A stretch of DNA of 6,852 nucleotides from an uncultured Bacteroidales bacterium. Lineage in GTDB: Bacteria > Bacteroidota > Bacteroidia > Bacteroidales > Paludibacteraceae. Made by a program: the position numbers and the translations under genes. The notes beneath the pieces were generated by a model. That model saw only the letters and a program-made list of their open reading frames with translations. It did not search any database and was not told the origin of the DNA. Below are positions 4,517 through 6,852 of the stretch, piece after piece (position 1 is the first letter of the stretch; each line of letters starts with the position of its first letter). The stretch covers positions 1 through 6,852 of the forward strand of contig CALCGR010000028.1 of the NCBI GenBank assembly GCA_937901025.1. Direction: 5' to 3'.

Positions 4517-5638
4517 ATGAACATACCCTTTTTATCTCTGAAAGACGTCACCGCGAAGTATGCGGAGGAGATTCATGAAGCCGCATTGCGCGTCATCGAC
4601 GGCGGCTGGTATTTACAAGGCGAAGAGAATGCCCGCTTCGAGGCAGATTACGCCCAATATATCGGTGCGAAGTACTGCATCGGATGCGCCAACGGACTCG
4701 ATGCCCTCATTTGGATTTGGCGGGCATATATCGAACTCGGGATTATGCAACCCGGGGACGAAGTCATTGTGCCGGCCAATACGTATATCGCTACCCACCT
4801 CGGCATCACCGAGAACGGATTGGTACCCGTATGCGTAGAACCTAATCCGGAGACGCTCGAGATAGACGATAATAAGATTGAGGAGCACATCACCGCCAAA
4901 ACGAAGGCCATCTGTATCGTGCACCTCTATGGGCGATTGGCCTATACGGAGAAAATCGGGGCATTGTGCAAGAAATACAACCTCAAGTTGGTGGAGGACA
5001 ATGCCCAAGCCCACGGCTGCACCTATAAGGGACAGCACACCGGCTCCATCGGCGATGCCGCGGGCCACAGTTTCTATCCCGGCAAGAACCTCGGCGCGTT
5101 AGGCGATGCGGGGGCGGTGACGACGAATAATAAGGAACTCGCGGACTGCGTGCGCGCGTTGGCCAATTACGGGAGTCAGCGCAAGTATGTGTTCAAATAT
5201 ACCGGCCGCAATAGCCGCTTGGATGAGATTCAGGCTGCGATACTGGATGTGAAGTTGAAACACCTGGATGACGATATCGCGCTGCGTCAGAAAGTGGCGG
5301 ATTACTATTACGACCATATTGCTAATCCGCTCATCACGCTGCCCAAGCGTTTGCCGCACGAGGAGAATGTGTATCACCTATTCCCGATCATTGTCGGGCA
5401 AGGTAAGCGCGATGCGCTGCACGATTACTTGCAAGAGAACGGCGTCGGCAGTGTGATTCACTACCCCATTGCTCCGCATAAGCAGGAGTGTTACGCCAAG
5501 GAAGCATGGAATAATCCGCAATTGAACCTGCCGATTACGGAACGATTGGCGGATGAGGAACTCAGTATTCCGATGAGTCCGTGCCTAACCGAGGCGGAGG
5601 TACAAGAAGTGGTGCGACTGATTAACGACTTCAAGTAG
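4517..5638 (+). CDS. DegT/DnrJ/EryC1/StrS sugar aminotransferase, FdtB/QdtB-like, 373 aa
   Basis: This is a PLP-dependent enzyme that transfers an amino group, usually from glutamate, to a keto group of a nucleotide-activated 6-deoxyhexose. The closest match I recall is the FdtB/QdtB type (dTDP-3-amino-3,6-dideoxyhexose formation for O-antigen or S-layer glycans); substrate and sugar position are inference. Family motifs in order: GGWYLQGEENARFE (29-42), CANGLDAL (57-64), PGDEVIVPANTYIA (79-92), VEDNAQAHG (159-167, Asp161 contacting the PLP ring nitrogen), SFYPGKNLGALGDAGA (185-200, Lys190 the Schiff-base lysine), NYGSQRKY (217-224), NSRLDEIQAA (232-241) and the C-terminal HYPIAPHKQECY (315-326). 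Length is normal and the gene looks intact. It stands alone, with its own promoter, next to an accessory cluster; partner enzymes for making the keto sugar are not in the window. The cytoplasm is the expected location. Confidence 0.93.
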   Translation: MNIPFLSLKDVTAKYAEEIHEAALRVIDGGWYLQGEENARFEADYAQYIGAKYCIGCANGLDALIWIWRAYIELGIMQPGDEVIVPANTYIATHLGITENGLVPVCVEPNPETLEIDDNKIEEHITAKTKAICIVHLYGRLAYTEKIGALCKKYNLKLVEDNAQAHGCTYKGQHTGSIGDAAGHSFYPGKNLGALGDAGAVTTNNKELADCVRALANYGSQRKYVFKYTGRNSRLDEIQAAILDVKLKHLDDDIALRQKVADYYYDHIANPLITLPKRLPHEENVYHLFPIIVGQGKRDALHDYLQENGVGSVIHYPIAPHKQECYAKEAWNNPQLNLPITERLADEELSIPMSPCLTEAEVQEVVRLINDFK

Positions 5639-5640
5639 GC

Positions 5641-5664
5641 AAAAAAAAGAGGCCCTTAGGCCTC
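5641..5664 (-). terminator. Intrinsic terminator for the superoxide reductase-lipocalin gene
   Basis: On the minus strand GAGGCC-TAAG-GGCCTC (5649-5664) is followed by eight T residues (5648 down to 5641). It lies 12 nt beyond the stop codon at 5677 and directly after the aminotransferase stop, so it separates two convergent genes. In the plus direction the stem lacks a T-tract. Confidence 0.85.
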
Positions 5665-5676
5665 CCTACCCCATTG

Positions 5677-6639
5677 TCACTCCCACATCTTATTGTATTC
5701 CTGATTGACCCAGATGAGGTGCCGGGTGTTATACCCGCGCCTGCGGGCCTCCTGCACGAACGGGGTCACTTGCTTCTGATCCACCTGAGGTGTGCGGGCC
5801 AATATCCACAGGTACCCGGGGCGCTTGCTGCCCACGAGGGCGATCGAATAATCCTCATTGAGCATCAGCACGCGGTAATCGCTATAGAAGGGCCAGAAGA
5901 ACGACACCCGCATGAGGCCGGGGATGTCCGTGGTCTTCGCGCAGCCCTCGCTCACCTTCCAGTCCTCCTCCTTCCAGCCGGTGTTGACGACCTTAATGTC
6001 CCCACACTCGTTCCAACTGTACTCCGCTACGCAGTTGTCTAAGTCGCGCTCGAAGATATGGTCGAAGCGGGCAATCTCGTACCACTTGCCGATATACTGG
6101 TTGAGGTCGAACTCCTCGACCGGGGTGTTGTCGATCGGCGGACAGGAGCACGCGAGGAACGGGAAGAACATCGCCAGCAGCGCGGTCATCTTTCCGCAGG
6201 ACTTACGCTTGCACTCCTTGCCTTCCGGCTTACAATCCCCCTCCCTTTGAGGGAGGGCCGGGGTGGGTCTGTACCAGAGGCCGTGCAGGTTGCAATAGGC
6301 GTACACGCCGGTGATCGGGTCCTGACAGTCCACGAAATCCGCGGTAGCGGGACTGCCGGGTTCCAAATAACGCAGCTGGCCGCCGTGCTCGGTGACGAGG
6401 TAGATGAACTCGATGTGGTGCTCGTCGGTCATCGGGTGCGGCTCGGCGCCGATGGTGACGCGATAGGTGTGTTTGCCGAGGTGGGTGATCACGGGGACGT
6501 GCTTTTCCTCAGAGGCGTCAATGGTGTTGGGTTTGAGTTCCAGCATGGGTTTGTTGCAGCAGGTGGGCGTTACGCCGGAGTCCAGTACTCGGAGAACTAC
6601 GTTCCCACAGATGGGGCAGAAATAGAAAGAAGTTTTCAT
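5677..6639 (-). CDS. Superoxide reductase (desulfoferrodoxin) fused to a Blc-type lipocalin, 320 aa
   Basis: Two complete proteins share one frame. Numbered from MKTSFYFCPICGN, residues 8-28 hold a desulforedoxin site (C8, C11, C27, C28). The superoxide-reducing iron centre follows: EKHVPV (E45, K46, H47), PHPM (H68), HHIEF (H74) and YCNLHG (C116, H119), all ligands kept. This enzyme reduces superoxide to peroxide in the cytoplasm. Residues about 140-165 form a linker that includes a translated palindromic repeat (TPALPQREG). A lipoprotein-type signal follows (KRKSCGK, hydrophobic MTALLAMFFPFLA, then Cys at 164 and 166), then a Blc lipocalin: YIGKWYEIARFDHIFER (about 182-198), VSFFWPFYSDYRV, YLWILARTP. 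Blc is normally an outer-membrane lipoprotein that binds lipids. The upstream in-frame start at 6690 is less likely because MKTSFYF matches where the family begins. A joined product has conflicting destinations, so a recent fusion, internal initiation or assembly error must be considered. Confidence 0.85.
   Translation of the reverse strand: MKTSFYFCPICGNVVLRVLDSGVTPTCCNKPMLELKPNTIDASEEKHVPVITHLGKHTYRVTIGAEPHPMTDEHHIEFIYLVTEHGGQLRYLEPGSPATADFVDCQDPITGVYAYCNLHGLWYRPTPALPQREGDCKPEGKECKRKSCGKMTALLAMFFPFLACSCPPIDNTPVEEFDLNQYIGKWYEIARFDHIFERDLDNCVAEYSWNECGDIKVVNTGWKEEDWKVSEGCAKTTDIPGLMRVSFFWPFYSDYRVLMLNEDYSIALVGSKRPGYLWILARTPQVDQKQVTPFVQEARRRGYNTRHLIWVNQEYNKMWE
6237..6268. repeat. Palindromic repeat translated within the superoxide reductase-lipocalin linker
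   Basis: CCTCCC (6240-6245) and GGGAGG (6251-6256) flank a TTTGA loop, followed by GGCCGGGGTGGGT-like sequence to 6268. On the coding strand it is read as TPALPQREG. From memory, very similar CCGG...CCCTCCC-loop-GGGAGGG palindromes are scattered between genes in many bacterial genomes. It sits exactly between the end of the superoxide reductase domain and the lipoprotein signal. Confidence 0.65.
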
Positions 6640-6679
6640 TGTTGTTTGTTTTTTAAGGGTTAATAAATTCTGTTTCGGC

Positions 6680-6693
6680 TGAGTGGCCACTCA
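6680..6693. promoter_or_regulatory. Perfect 14-bp palindrome upstream of the superoxide reductase-lipocalin gene
   Basis: TGAGTGGCCACTCA is a perfect dyad 41 nt upstream of ATG 6639. Its position suits an operator for a dimeric regulator. I do not recognise it as a known Fur, PerR or OxyR box, and no confident TAnnTTTG box is visible nearby. Confidence 0.4.
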
Positions 6694-6713
6694 TCCTTTT
6701 GCCCCAAATAATG

Positions 6714-6752
6714 CAAACGCTGTGCCACAATTCGTGTTGGCACAGCAGTTTG
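6714..6752. repeat. Long hairpin upstream of the superoxide reductase-lipocalin gene
   Basis: CAAAC-GCTGTGCCA (6714-6727) pairs with TGGCACAGC-a-GTTTG (6738-6752), 14 bp with one bulged base and a 10-nt loop. There is no U-tract on either strand. It could be a terminator for a gene to the right, a cruciform site or the end of a small repeat element. Confidence 0.5.
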
Positions 6753-6771
6753 TTAAGGTTATTTTCTATAT

Positions 6772-6794
6772 TGCTATCGCTTTTTTCGATAGCA
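6772..6794. repeat. Hairpin with T-rich loop
   Basis: TGCTATCG (6772-6779) and CGATAGCA (6787-6794) form an 8-bp perfect stem around CTTTTTT. The T-tract is in the loop, not after the stem, so it is not a standard terminator. It lies 20 nt from the preceding hairpin. Confidence 0.5.
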
Positions 6795-6801
6795 GTTCTT
6801 A

Positions 6802-6817
6802 TATCTCCCGCTCAGCC
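6802..6817 (+). repeat. Dispersed intergenic repeat, copy 2 (TATCTCCCGCTCAGCC)
   Basis: It is identical over 16 nt to 241-256 and in the same orientation. CTCGCTTTGCT follows at 6835-6845, as it does after the first copy (299-309). The window ends shortly after, so its full extent is unknown. Confidence 0.6.
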
Positions 6818-6852
6818 TATAGGGTTATTCTTATCTCGCTTTGCTCGAACGA

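Noticed and set aside
4613..5068. 151-codon minus-strand frame opposite the aminotransferase
   Set aside because: It is an antisense shadow with no start context and no family features, while the plus-strand frame has all DegT motifs.
6058..6663. 201-codon plus-strand frame opposite the superoxide reductase-lipocalin gene
   Set aside because: It is an antisense shadow of a gene with clear conserved motifs in G/C-rich codons and has no recognisable motif of its own.
6640..6690. Upstream in-frame start of the superoxide reductase-lipocalin gene (17 extra residues)
   Set aside because: The desulforedoxin domain normally begins a few residues before CPxC, which fits MKTSFYFCPICGN; the extra residues are low-complexity and come from A/T-rich leader DNA.

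Overview
The window looks like chromosomal or integrated-element DNA from a member of the Bacteroidota, most likely Bacteroidales. The main evidence is four -7 promoter boxes of the TAnnTTTG type: TACCTTTG before the VirE-like gene, before one small-protein gene and before the aminotransferase, and TTACTTTG before the 95-aa gene. Other support is the lack of Shine-Dalgarno sequences before clear starts, A/T-rich leaders, and a VirE helicase with a DUF3874-like tail. No rRNA, tRNA, CRISPR array, transposase or integrase is visible.

Left part (1-3897, all minus strand). This is a co-oriented cluster of accessory genes. In transcription order it holds: a 437-aa VirE-like SF3-type helicase; two small proteins joined by an ATGA overlap; a 166-aa DUF5675 protein with a YkuD-like HxG...SGC motif; a 54-aa helix-turn-helix protein whose start overlaps the DUF5675 end by 17 nt; and two more small proteins, the last cut by the window edge. 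Four of the small proteins (starts at 2468, 2145, 1048 and 196) are paralogues of one family I cannot name. They share an N-terminal [S/R/C]GK[L/V] motif followed in most by S-x-x-[Y/F]-type residues, then a Lys/Gln-rich stretch and an F-containing helix. The two complete members also share a GYxxHxxxxEY-like C-terminus.

Centre (3898-4440). A divergent control region separates the helicase from a plus-strand 95-aa helix-turn-helix gene. It holds three copies of a 14-bp dyad, GACAAGAAsTTGTC-like, one of them abutting the helicase -33 element. The 95-aa protein and the hidden 54-aa protein are homologous over 29 ungapped residues. Together this looks like a small self-regulated replicon-like or satellite-like module, which is an inference.

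Right part (4460-6852). A monocistronic sugar aminotransferase (FdtB/QdtB-like, DegT family) has a textbook Bacteroidota promoter. It converges on a minus-strand gene that fuses a complete superoxide reductase to a complete Blc-type lipocalin, with the lipoprotein signal peptide stranded in the middle and a palindromic repeat translated in the linker.

Repeats recur throughout: a 22-bp perfect inverted repeat next to the helicase stop, G/A-rich minisatellite-like tracts, TTAGC palindromes translated inside the helicase, and a TCTCCCGCTC-type motif in several intergenic gaps. The best candidates for something new are the paralogous small-protein/VirE/HTH module and the superoxide reductase-lipocalin fusion.
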